Source of the DNA: Synchiropus splendidus
Taxonomy: Eukaryota; Chordata; Actinopteri; Syngnathiformes; Callionymidae
Assembly (NCBI RefSeq): GCF_027744825.2
Contig: NC_071336.1
Location: forward strand, 11,905,001-11,969,000
Length of the DNA stretch: 64,000 nucleotides
Direction: 5' to 3'
Position numbers and translations under genes: made by a program. The notes under the pieces are model-generated. The model saw only the letters and a list, made by a program, of their open reading frames with translations. It was not told the DNA's origin and did not search any database. Of the stretch, positions 14,483-43,380 are shown in pieces. Position 1 is the stretch's first letter; every line of letters starts with the position of its first letter.

Positions 14483-14639
14483 CAGTTTTTCCAGTTGGAC
14501 TTTTTCGATGACAAATTAATATCTTTGCAATGATCACATGGTTTCATGTCATTTTACAAGGTTTTGGTTTGTTTACGTGTAAGCAGATTAAATATGGTTG
14601 TTGATCACAAATGAAAGAATAATGAACCAGTCCTATTGA

Positions 14640-14705
14640 ATGGGCCCCGAGCCCGTTTGTTCTGGGGAAGGTGGGCCCCGAGATCAAAAAGGTAAAGAAC
14701 CCCTG
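14640..14705 (-). mobile_element. Fragment of a hAT (Charlie-like) terminal region
   Basis: On the minus strand this starts CAGGGGTTCTTTACC and continues with a 'gggccc' block, typical of hAT/Charlie ends (CAGGG terminal motif). It sits 100 bp beyond the serpinh2 stop, in the presumed 3' UTR. The opposite terminus is not seen. Confidence 0.5.
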
Positions 14706-14803
14706 TGTTAAACCAGTGACAAGCTGGTTCAAAGACAAGGTCTTGTTCAGTAGTTTCCAGGATAGTTTGAGTATTAGAGGTTCTCACAGCACGAAGGCTC
14801 AGT

Positions 14804-31883
<17,080 letters not shown>

Positions 31884-31890
31884 GTTTGTC

Positions 31891-32456
31891 CTGTTGGAAA
31901 CGACAGAGGCACTTCAAAATATAACAGTTTTCATTCAAGTTGTTTTAAATTCAAGTTATTTTATTTGTTTTCAAGGCTTATTTTATTTTATTTTATTTTA
32001 TTTTATTTTATTTTATTTTATTCCACAGCACTTTCCTAGTTGATGGGATCCCCACTGACCACGGCAATAAATTTGATTCTGATTCTGATTCAATTTGCAC
32101 ACTTAACGTTACATTGTAATGTCTGCAACAGTAAAAGGTGAGGACTCGTGACTGACCTCCTGCGCATCTGAATGCTTTAAAGGAGGAACAGAAACTGAAT
32201 ACTGAAACTGAAATTAATAGGTATTTTTTTCACTCTGTATAGTGTCATTTTCAAACGAGTTAGTACTTTAGGGGTTAACACTTTCAGCAGTGAAAGTCCG
32301 TGCCTCTGTCACACGCCCTCATGGATAAACTTTGTCTCGATCGTTTTACTTTGAAAAACGTCAAACCGGAAACAAACATTTTCTATCTTTTTCCTTGAAT
32401 ACTTCCACCCGGCGAACGGGGCGTCTTTAAATAACCAGACATCACATTGAACTTAC
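31891..32456 (-). other. serpinh2 intron 1 (inferred)
   Basis: The segment between the inferred exon 1 and coding exon 2 contains a (TTTTA)n run at 31976-32022. Next to it is a 'gattctgattctgattc' tail that often ends fish LINE/SINE copies. An interferon-response-like motif lies at 32204-32213. No coding potential is seen. Confidence 0.4.
32021..32092 (+). repeat. 3' tail of a fish retroelement (TTTTA run plus gattct tail)
   Basis: The phrase 'ggcaataaatttgattct' followed by repeats of gattct resembles the 3' end of abundant fish non-LTR retroelements. It adjoins the (TTTTA)n run at 31976-32022. The family is not assigned. Confidence 0.5.
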
Positions 32457-32600
32457 TGTGATTTGAATCGAGTTACTCCCGCTGTTCTCCGTGCTCCTGA
32501 GCCTCCAGAGGAGGAAGTGATGTGGCAACCACTGGAGGAAATTTGTCCGCCTGCAGCGACGGCTGCCACGGACCGAAGCTCTGCAGGTTCCCGCAACATT
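32457..32600 (-). promoter_or_regulatory. serpinh2: Putative serpinh2 non-coding exon 1 and promoter
   Basis: The acceptor just 5' of the ATG (31892-31891) implies an upstream non-coding exon. The best donor is AATCACA|GTAAGT (exon end 32457, GT at 32456-32455), preceded on the minus strand by a fairly GC-rich stretch without a TATA box. A weaker alternative donor is GGAG|GTCAGT ending at 32157. The transcription start is not determinable by eye. I looked for a heat-shock element (alternating GAA/TTC) and did not find a convincing one. Confidence 0.4.
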
Positions 32601-32880
32601 TTCACACCGGTGGTTTGAAGGCGTCAGTTAACCCCGATTAGCCGATCATTCATGCTGTTGTTACTAAATATGAACTGTTATTCCACATACATTCCACATG
32701 ATGATGACCTGTCAGTTCATGTTGTGTAAATTGCTGTATGAAAATCCACCAGCCATAACTAAAGCCTGGCCCGGGGCAATTTGGATCAGATTTCATGCAG
32801 ATCACAACAGCATGCCATTGGTGGCCTTTTAACCTGAGTAATGCATGAAAGAAAAGGAAGTTGGGTAAAAAAGGCTAAGG
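32601..32880. other. Region upstream of serpinh2, nothing recognised
   Basis: No TATA box, repeat or exon evident. Confidence 0.4.
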
Positions 32881-33037
<157 letters not shown>

Positions 33038-33107
33038 AGAATATAAAAATCAGAATCTTAAAATAAACAAGACATAACATATGTGTGTGTGTGTGTTTGT
33101 GTGTGTT

Positions 33108-33616
33108 AGCCGCACCCACTAAATTTATGAAGGAAAATAGATCTTGTTCATACAAAAGCCGCACCGGTCTATAAGCCTCAGGTTCAGTGGTGCACGGCTT
33201 AAAAACGGTTTTCAAAACTAGTTTTGAAAATGGGGTCTAGCATCGAGAGTGATGAAATAGCGGAAACAAGCTGCGTAATACGGAGCGTCTTGACTTATCC
33301 ACACTGCTCTCGCAATAGACAAAGGTGCAGTTCTCCAGCCGGGATCAAGTCAGCGGCCAAAACCCGACTCGCTTGTGTTCACACCACTGCCGGTCTCAGC
33401 GGCTTCTTCTCAATTCCAGAACTCCGGGAGATCGACTCTGTTTGACGGAGCTGTGGACAAGCAGGCGACTACAGCGCATTTTGAGTGTTTCAAGCCTCTA
33501 ATTTCATCGATTTGATCACTTCTGATTTTAGCTGATATTAGGTGCGCTGCTATATAAACCGCAGGGCTCAGACCGCGAGAAAAAAGGTAGAGGCTTATAG
33601 TCCGGAAATTACGGTA
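33108..33616. mobile_element. DNA-transposon-like repeat ending 'tccggaaattacggta'
   Basis: The right end 'cttatagtccggaaattacg' and internal 'aagccgcaccggtctataag' match a widespread vertebrate repeat whose copies start with the inverse ('taccgtaatttccggactat'). The left terminus is missing and an (AT)n/(GT)n array takes its place. Family not assigned. Confidence 0.55.
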
Positions 33617-34470
33617 AGTTCAATTTAGCATGAATAAACTGTTTCTGGGCTATTTGAGTTTATGCTAGACACAACCGTAATATTTGTTTTCCTCCGACAC
33701 AAGACCAGCAACACCTACCTTGAGTCATTCCATAAACTTCCCACCCACCTAGTTATCCAGCCTTGAAACATTTTAATTGCTTTATTGCAAGAATAGAGGC
33801 CACATTTAAATTAGTATAATGAAACATTCATAAAATAATTCTGTATGTAGCAAATGTAGCTTATTTCCACCTGCAGGGTTTTGTAGCCAAGACAAGGCGC
33901 TTATATTTATTCAAGGAATAAAAGAATAAAATGCATGAATATGTGCAATAGATTTTAAGTACATCCTATGACTATGAATTTATTACCTTCTGATGATAGC
34001 AAACATGATGTAAATGGAGCAGCAGTCACCTACAGGAACTGCAACTAAAAGACACGGTTTAATTCATACCTACACCCCGCTGGTGTTCCACTGAACTGCA
34101 CTGACCGCAAACCGCTTGTGTTGTTAATAAATCACCATCCAGCCCGCAACGGTGTCTCTCCAGCTATGACTCTGTGTTTACGGATACTTGCGAATGACGA
34201 TTTGCCATGGGAAAGCAATTGTGGCATGACAGCCATAGACGTTAAATAAATAAATGGCTTTACCTATGATGATTTTTTAATGTTTGTCCTTTAAAAATAC
34301 AGCAGGAAAAGCTAAATGAAAGTGCACAACTCCTTAAACAAGCAGGAAAAAGACTGTTTATCGACACTTGGACTAGTTTCAATAATCATGTTTTGACGCT
34401 GTGAACAAAAGCTGAGGGGGATAATAAGAAAAGAACAAATAAATAAATGGTAAGAAACTTTTTACCCTGG
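33617..34470. other. Intergenic, nothing recognised
   Basis: AT-rich with no features I can support. Confidence 0.5.
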
Positions 34471-34479
34471 ACTGGTGGA

Positions 34480-34600
34480 GGGGGGTGCAGTTGTGGTAGT
34501 TGTTCAAGGGAGGGCGATGGTGCTCTTTCCAGCATTGGGGAATGTACTGCTCCAGGTTCAAGTCCCGCCCATGAACTTCTCTCTATGTCCTGGGGATGTA
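34480..34600 (+). repeat. Possible tRNA-derived SINE-like segment
   Basis: 'ggttcaagtcccgcc' (34555-34569) fits a pol III B box and 'gtggtagttgttcaagg' (34493-34509) is a weak A-box candidate. The following text vaguely follows the fish repeat (ttctctctatgtcctgggg). Weak. Confidence 0.3.
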
Positions 34601-34809
34601 TTTCAAGAGTGTTTTCACAAGTTTTTCAGGATGTCAGAAGGATGAGTGCGTAGCACCTTTGTGCTAAAATCACATTATTAAACACATTTAACTGCCACTA
34701 ATAATGGCTGTCAGAAAACAGCAGGCCGCCTCATCAGGAAAGGCCTTGCTCAATAGGTACGGTAATGTTTTCCTAACAGACTTCCAAGTGCTTTTTTTTT
34801 CCTGACTAG

Positions 34810-34870
34810 TAGGGATGGGCGATATGGACAAAAAAATATGATAAATGTTGTCATTTCAGCGATGCATTGC
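34810..34870 (+). mobile_element. hAT-like terminal fragment
   Basis: TAGGGATGGGCGATATGGAC is the standard start of a fish hAT family, related to the element at 29062. No right terminus was found before 36.5 kb. Confidence 0.5.
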
Positions 34871-36494
34871 ATGATGCAATGCATTTTCATTCTGTTCCTT
34901 GTGTTGGACACTACAGCCTCTCTTGAAACTGTTTTATAATGAAACTTATTAGTGGAGTTTGTCTCCAACGTTATTATTTGTTTATGTTTGGATATAATAG
35001 TTAACTAAGTGTAGCGATGACGGTTTACTTAACCTATGGACCAGTCTGCACACATTTCCATGATGCCATTGAAGAAATATAAGCAATAATGTGAAAAAAT
35101 GATCATTTAGTCGCATTGTATTCTCAAAATCATTATATGAACCGTCCTTTGATCTGTGTGATGAAAAACTTTTTCACAATTCTCCTTTCTAAAATGGTTG
35201 TCTTTCAGCGGCATCACAGATACTTTGACCGCTTTAGAATTTGTTGATGGTCCCTAACTGATGCGGGTTGTAGCATTAGTGCTGCCTGTGAGAGTGTGTC
35301 AGCGACTGGTGAACCCTAATTGGGGGCGCAGAAAAGGACGCCGCCGCCAATACCGGAGTGGATGTCTGTCGACTAACCAACCATTTTCACCACAGTGTTT
35401 TGCTGAGGCACCAGCGCAGCGGGAGACCTGCTTGTGTTCATATGAACCAAGGCAGGCGACCATGTCAGAGAACCTATGTAATAAAACAAACACACGATCC
35501 AGAGACTCAGAGTCGACAAGTGTCACCATCAAAAGTTTCCTGTATTAAAAATGAGTTACATACTACGATCGTGAACCAAAGTCTACCAAACTCTCCACAA
35601 CTGTCACGCACCAGTTTCGGCTGTCAAACGCCACAGAGCTGGAGAGCGCGGTGCGCCGTCACAGTTTCGTCTTATTCATGGATGCATGTCCAATGCAGCG
35701 AGTGTTTCGCGTGTTTACCGAATTTATCGTGATATGCAGAATTCTCATTGCAGAAATTGTTTTTTACAATAGGTTATCGCCAGAACCCCGTCGGTATACT
35801 GCTACTGTCAAATACATTAAAACCTCAGGCACCACAACACGGCTGAAAAACATTTGAAAAGGGAATAGGTAACAGTGTGAAGTGGCTGACTGAAGTCTAA
35901 TTCACACTACATTGACCTTTTGCTTTGTTTTCATCACAGCTTCCATTCCACCTGGTTGTCATGTCGACTGATGAGGGATGCAGATATTCACTTTTGACAG
36001 CAACTGAAATCTCCTTTTCATCTGAGCAGTTGGACGCATCACAATATTATCCTATTATTATTAATGTTGAGCAGAAACCGGCTGCTGCGTTCACTGATCA
36101 TAGTCCATGGTCCAACAGAGGCAGAGCAGAAACAACATTGTGTTGCTAAACATATATTTCACTTGTAAACTCACTGTCTCTATGTGTCCATTCACAGGAG
36201 ACAGCTTCATCTTCAGTTTCATTGGTTAACAACAGCATTTCAGTCTTGCGGATGACTCGACATCATGCGGACTGATGGCTGTCAAAATGGAAAATGGGCT
36301 ATCAAACCCAAAAAGGGGTCAGTGAGATTTGAAACAGTTCTTTAATTTGGACAAATGGCGTGAGGATTCTCCCTGCTGGTCCAAATGAGACAATGTAACG
36401 ACTTGCCAGAGTTTGATACACTTTCCCAATCAGTCAAGCAGACGGACGGACAGACGGAAGAGGGTCTAACTAGCCAATTGATCCTGCTGTAGAC
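34871..36494. other. Intergenic, nothing recognised
   Basis: Overlapping frames near 35261-35732 show no family similarity. Confidence 0.5.
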
Positions 36495-37070
36495 GTGCTG
36501 GCAGCCGGCCTTCTTCCTCTCTTCTTCTCGTCTCTGTTCCAGACTATCAGACATGACAGAACCAGCTGGCTGCTGGCAAAGGCACAGTCAGAGAATATAA
36601 GCTATTTGTGTGAGCGTGTTTCAGTCTCTTTGGTGTGCGTCGCTGTCTGTACCCAGTGTTTGTTTGGCAAGCCAGTTTTTCCGCGAGGCAGTGGAGTCAC
36701 AGGTGAGGCAGGTATTCAGGAGGCGGGGCTAAGAGCAATATTTAATTCCTATAAAGACATCTGTCAACAGTTTCCTGACATGGCTGCTTGCTCCGGTTGG
36801 TTTGTGGTATTTGCTTGTCTCTGTGACTCACTGGCAACATTAGAGGACAACTTTGTTGTCTCAAATGAGCAGATGTGTGAGCTAACATTAAAGACAGTTT
36901 TTGACGTGATTGTGCCCTCCAGCCAGGATATGACCTGCGTACAGAAGGTTCTACAGGCAACACAGCCGTGGAGACGAGGTGCAGAACCAAGACTGTACAT
37001 CCCCACTGTGGCCTCGGGGATTCGGCCTGAGCTGGGTAATGTGTTCCTGGGGAAGGAATTCCGTGACTAA
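36495..37070 (+). other. 191-codon open frame of unknown status
   Basis: This is the longest non-repetitive frame outside the serpin, with mixed composition and no repeat in it. No domain is recognised, and no splice partner, Kozak context or poly(A) signal supports it. Possibly chance. Confidence 0.15.
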
Positions 37071-39582
37071 TTCGATATCTTCATAGATGATGAGTTCAGA
37101 CTGTCTGTCATGCTTTGTTACCAATGGTGATACCAGAAGCTCCGTGTCTTCCTTTCACCTCTAACAGTGAGACAGAGGCTCATACGGTCAACACAAAAGA
37201 AGTTCAAAAGTCCAACTATTCCGTTTCATAAAATGCTTAAATCTTTCTCTCCCTACAACTGATAACTTTTGGTTGAGAAACAAGATATTTTGATATTTAA
37301 TATTATAGTTTTCCACTGCTTGTCATCAACTAACTGGAGGCACATTTGCTTGCACACCTCTGTGGCACTTCTGGTTTTCAACTAGCATTCGTTGCAAGTA
37401 AGCCTAAGTAGTTTAACGGGATCCTTGTATACCAACCAGCTGAACCCACAATTGCTGAATGAGGTTGGGGGCGTGACTGCTGGTGGTCCTCTCCCAAATT
37501 CCCAAGTTTGTTTCAGAGAAAACCGGGTCTGTGGTGGAGACTTTACTGAGCCAGACATTTCCCATTGTACATGCAGCATATGAAGTAAAAAAAAGTGGTA
37601 CTGCTCTAGCATGATAGTGAAAATATGAGACAATAAAATTTGAAGCATTTGAAGGCGTTGGAAAAAGAACTTTTAGAAATATTCCTTCTTACTCAAACTG
37701 ACCGATAATCAGTCATGAATCAGTCTTGCTCTATGTCCACTACAGGCCACTGTACTGAGATTGCTGGTTGAGAGATCACTATTTTTGAGCTATGTGTCTT
37801 CTTTGCTGATCCATCTAAAATAAACATGTGTTGAGGAATGGGTTCCTTTCACACTCTACACTATGACCTTCAGCTACTGAAACTGTTTGATATCGACACC
37901 GTTACTACCGAGACGTCTCAGTCGGTGCCATAAAAAAGTGGAAGTTCGGCACCCGGTGCTGCAGGTACCGAAGAATCTGGTGAGGTTGTTGAGTATTTTC
38001 ATGCAAGGCACAACAATTTCACCAAATAATTACCTTTATATATTCACCCCATCAGGATTTAATAGTCTGCCTTAATGGTACGTGACTTCAGCTGCATTAG
38101 CCAAAAGTAATTTAGGGGACTCTGACTGATGCTCCTCGGTGATGGAGCAATCCGAGGAGGCTTGAGCTGCTGACGCCTTTTGCTTACCTTGGTCATTAGG
38201 ACCTCAATGCTCTCTTAAATCAGAGAATTATTCGCTGAACTGTATCTTGGGATCGAGGAAAGCAAAGGCATAAAGCGGACGCCCAGCCTTGGCTGTGCGA
38301 TTTGATTATCCCTCCTGTAAAGAACAAAGTGAGCATCAGAATGTAATAAAGGTGTGGAGAGAAGAAAGAACAAGAGACGGAGACAAAGAGCAGGTGAGGA
38401 GGCCAGAGAGAGGCTTAAGGCCAACACCAGCCACCATAACTGCTTTTATTGTGAGGTGATGAGTCTGTTGTCAGCCCCTTGAGCCATGAGGCGTTTCACC
38501 TTGACCAGATCAACAGTCACATAAATGGATCACACAAGCTGTGATGGACGACGTTTACTTCCAAACAAGATGACATCTGGAGTCAGAAAACTCAATCGAA
38601 GCGGGGCAAGATGTGTAAAGGTGAGTGGAGAAAGGGGGAGGAAGAGGGACATGAAAGGGGTTAAGGCCTGCGAGGTTCCCTCAGCGGTTCCTCCACTTTT
38701 CCTCTAGGAACCATTTAATACTGCCGCCTGTTTTTGACTTTAACTTTACATGTATGTGACACTGACAATAAACAGGGAAACTGGGGGATGCCGGAAAGGG
38801 CCATTGACTTATCATTAAGGTGACATACGGGAACTATTTGAAGTTACTAAAATTGTATTTTTATAGTCTGTGTTTTGCCCATTATTCATTAGTGTACCAT
38901 TACATTTATGTAGAAATGTTTTTTCACAACTAATTGCCACCTTATTGTTGTCTTCCTCAGCGACATGACAGTCCTGAGGCTTCATGGGACGTAAATAAAT
39001 TTGTTAAAACGCCACTCTTCTGCGACATGCTCCCTAAATTGCATGATCTATATCCCGAGATTGTGATAAATGTTCTGCACATTAGCTGCAGAGGCTGTGT
39101 GCGTGCGCTGATGTGAGCACTGTCGGATAGCGCCGCTGCTGATGGCTATCTTTTTCGGCGAGAGCTCTATCGATTGGGCCGGGGTAAATAATTGGTTGGG
39201 TCTACAAGCTGTCATGTTCGCCCTGATTGCTAAGCACCGGCGCTCTCCCTGTGTGTCCCTCTCCAGCATCCTTAGTCTATCTCTACATATATCGACCAGC
39301 ACCTTATGTGACCGGCCTTCAATTTGGGATCTAATCCCTGTCCTGAAGCTGTGTTACCAGTAATCTGCAGCGTGTTCATTGTTCTGGGGAGAGGTAGCAC
39401 AAACAAGGGTTTAAAGAGGCGGCAAACACCAAAGCGATGCGAATAGAGAGTCATGAATTTTACAATACAGACCATGCCTTGTTTGAATTATTACTGCTGC
39501 ATGGATTTTCCTTTGGAAATGCGAATGGGCCTGTTTGGCTCAATTATTATTTAGGTTTGTGATGCAACGTGTCAACATGAAC

Positions 39583-39586
<4 letters not shown>
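37071..39586. other. Intergenic, nothing recognised
   Basis: No exon, RNA or repeat family identified. Confidence 0.5.

Positions 39587-39649
<63 letters not shown>
39587..39649. repeat. (AT)n microsatellite
   Basis: About 31 AT units. Confidence 0.95.
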
Positions 39650-39651
<2 letters not shown>

Positions 39652-41639
39652 TAGATTGCTAGATAATATTTTTGGCATATAAAAAATACATTATATTATA
39701 AACAGAGAAATTTAAATGACACACGTATAGTTTGGCAGCAGACAGACAGATACAGACAATTACCCAGCCTCCATGGGTGACCATAGCGTGAGGTGGTTCA
39801 ACAGCTGAAAGGTATCTTTCATTAACGCATGCAGCAAGGACCGCTTCAAAGAAGTGTCTTTAGTTGTCTTTTGATGTCTTTATTCTGACATATTTAATAA
39901 TCCGTGTCTTTTCACACACATTTGTTTGAGCTGTGAATATGGAAGTGCAGAGGTGATTCTCTAACTCATTCATAGTGGAAACTATGGTGGAATGACGAGG
40001 CTTCATGAAAGTGTTTGCGGAAAAAAAAAAAATTGGAATGAACGTCACTCACAGGAATTTTGACCAGTCCAAGCTTTCAGAAGCCACTCATCTTTACTCC
40101 AATGGCGTTGGGAAAGTGGACTTTTGCATCCTATGCTGACGACAAAGGCAGCCTTCTGCAGTGCATGTTGACACAGAGGCATCTAAAAAAAGAAAACAAA
40201 ACAGAGCAAAAAATATTCACGTCAGTTTGAGGGGCATTTAAATAGCAAATGACATGTTGTTTCATGTAGAACGAAAGGAGCGCCATCCCATATCTAATCT
40301 AACTCCATCCTCCATGTGCTAGTCACTGCATGAAGATCTGCTGTGAAAGGCGGGACATGTGCGACAATTTAAAGCCAAACACGGTTTGCACCAGCCTAGA
40401 GCACAAAAGTCTACTTTCCCAACGGCAGAAATGAATCTGATGGTGGGACATTGAACTAATGTTTGTGAAGAGGAACTGAGTCCAGTTGAAATAAACAACA
40501 GAATAGTGTAAATAATAACTTAATAAGCGTGTTCACATCTTGTTTAGGCTCTCATTTCCTGGTTATTCAAGTCACGTTTTGTTTCAAACAACAACAAAAA
40601 CGAAACAGGACTGCCTGTAACCTTTTTGAGTTGGACGACTTGGATTCAGACAAAAGATGAAAAAAAAAAGTCTCCTCCAAACACGTTTGCATTGGTGTGA
40701 CCAGCAACTCTCCACGTTACCCAGCATTGCCCCGATGCTGTATTTCCACACATATTGACAAAGAGAGCCCCATTTGCATATACGTTGACGTCCTCAAGCA
40801 CATAACTCTTCAAACAAACAAGTTCAGCTCATCCCAGAGGGGCGAATGCCATCACTTCACAAGCGTGACTCCCAGGGTGCGAACACCGATCCATTGTGTG
40901 CTGGGATTGACTGATAGATTATGGCTGCGGGGCAGGTGCTATTGACTCATCAGTGGCAGTTGGGGCGGAGAAGAAGTTGGGTGGAGGTGAAGCGTCGACC
41001 AGACTGCCACTCAGCCTCATGGGAAACTGGTTTAGCTGCCGCTCCGGGGCATGTTAATGCAGGGAGGAAACTGGAATAATGTGGGAAGTGGAAGCGAGAA
41101 GCCAGAGAGAGGGGAAAGGGTCATGGTTTGAGGGCAGAGGGAAGACTAACTCCAAATTGTAAATGAGCAGTTCCTGCTTATTTAATCTTTAAATGAGAAG
41201 CTACGGGAGCATCAGGGAAGAAAGGCCACTGCTAGGATAATCCTTCACAGCTTTCTTCACATCTTACTTTGAGATGTCATTTGTGCAGAACAGACGTGCA
41301 GATATTTTTTTTCAATATATAAAAAGGCAGAAAAAAAAGGCAAAGACAGGCAAAAAAAACCCAAACATAACCTAATTGGGTTGATATTTTTATTAATATT
41401 TCTCTCATCTAGAGGTACATTACATAGTGAACATAAATTTAAAATGACTTGACATGACGTTATCACATTTGTCATAGTCATTTACCTGAAGAGTTTCATT
41501 CATTTAATTTCTTCCTCCTCATATTTAATACAATTCTTTATTTCTTACTTTAATATATAATTCATTTCTTTAAAAATGTGTATAAACTTTTGTTTCTTTT
41601 TATTTATATCAGGTTTATGCCAAATTACGCTGAAAGGTC

Positions 41640-41640
<1 letters not shown>
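39650..41640. other. Intergenic, nothing recognised
   Basis: Only the MITE-like fragment at 39986 stands out. Confidence 0.5.
39986..40015. mobile_element. Short inverted-repeat element, terminal fragment
   Basis: Only 'gacgaggcttcatgaa' and a few flanking bases resemble the terminal repeat of the family. The match is short, so this is tentative. Confidence 0.3.

Positions 41641-41722
<82 letters not shown>
41641..41722. repeat. (TTA)n microsatellite
   Basis: About 27 triplets with one phase slip near 41677. Confidence 0.95.
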
Positions 41723-43249
41723 GTTATATTATTGTTAGCAGAAGTAGTAATAACAGTGGTATGACAAAAATCATCTCATCCAACCATTGACATACTTAAG
41801 GCTGTCGTGTACTGTGACATCCAGGTGACATGAAGGGGCTATTAATAGGGGAATAATATCACAGGTCGATCCGTGACCTTCAAAGCAGCTTATATTTCCG
41901 TGCCGGTAGATGATTATAGGAGTGTGTGTGGACATGAACTCCTCCAGTGAATAGTAGGGAACAATCCCTTCATCTTAAGCCGAGTTCGAGTGAATAGTAA
42001 ATAGCTGAGCTGCCTAGGTGGGTTCTAAGTGCAGGCAGGCACGTGCACGGACGGAAAAAAGGAGCAACCATTGCACCAAAAAAAAAAATCTTATCGTCTT
42101 TTGGGTCACATGATCAGGAATTAATAATGATGGTTCATGTGGATTTATACACATTTCCAAAAACAAATGCATAAAAATGAAATCAAATCTCAGAACCAAT
42201 TTTCTTGTGTTTATAGCGACAAAAATGTGTTCTCCTTGTCTATTCAACATCAGGTAATTACAACTTTATTATTAGAATTTCAATGTGTCGTAGTGGTCTG
42301 AGCACATCCCTGAGGTTTGGCCCAACCTCAATATTTCGAACTGAATGCATTTTACAGTCAACCAATTCGACATATCAAACTAAATATCAACGTACAGGCC
42401 AATCCAAAAAGATCCTCATAAAGCCTGACTATTCCAGCACCAGCAGCGTGTTTACCTGTTTGATGCAGCAGGTCCGAAGAGTCGCTGGACTGTCACTCTT
42501 TGCTGTATGAGGAGTGGTAGGGGCTGCTGCACAGGTTGGTGAGCCCCCACAATGGCTTGTCAGAGGCTTTAACTTTGGTTGGAATTGATGAGAGAGTAAC
42601 TTTTTTTTTCTCACAAATTGAAGAATGAAGGAAATGGGCTCCAGAATGGGGCACTTATCTGTTGCAGGGAAAAAGGACTGGCGCTCCGGCAGCACTAGGG
42701 GTCTGTCTGTGCACGTCCCTGGTGGGAGAGGATACTGAGTGGCCCAGAATAAAGTTCAGACAACAGGAAAATGATAAGAGCGAGATGGGACATGTTCCCC
42801 ACTTGAATGAGAAACGTGAAACTCCCCTCAGCGCTACTGTCAGGGTGACACATCCACTCAAGAATCCCAGATCACATAGGCTTGCACTGACTTTGAAAAG
42901 AGAGACTGGGAGAGGGTTTTATGTGTCTGAATTTGTCCTAAAGAGTTTAATACTGCTGAAGAGACGATCAATGTCAGCAGGATAGTCTGCTTCATAACCC
43001 ATAACTGTGCTCTGGGAGGACCGTTCACCCGTCAATAATTCACTCGGATTGCACAAAACAAAAGAGAAAACTCACCATCAGAAAAGACCCACTTTCACCA
43101 ACAGAAACACAGAATTTTACACCAGCTGGATGCGATGCACAGTTTATTGCGTTTATTTCAGATCAACAACACTGAAACAGCTGTGCGCTCCACCTTCCCT
43201 CTCGGTACATGCCTAGATTGATACTCAGTATATAACGCGGTACAGGGCA
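41723..43249. other. Intergenic, nothing recognised
   Basis: No feature supported. Confidence 0.5.
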
Positions 43250-43380
43250 GGACACAAACACTTACACACTCACACCTGGGGACAATTGAGAACCATCAAT
43301 TAACCCCTGTGTGTTTGGACTGTGCGAGGTAATGAGAGAGCCTGGAGGAAACTGACACTCGCACCAGCAGAACACCACAC
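43250..43380 (-). repeat. Common teleost interspersed repeat, partial copy
   Basis: 'cactcacacctggggacaat' is followed by 'atcaattaacccctgtgtgt' and 'gcctggaggaaactgacac', in the order of the fish repeat. Confidence 0.6.
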
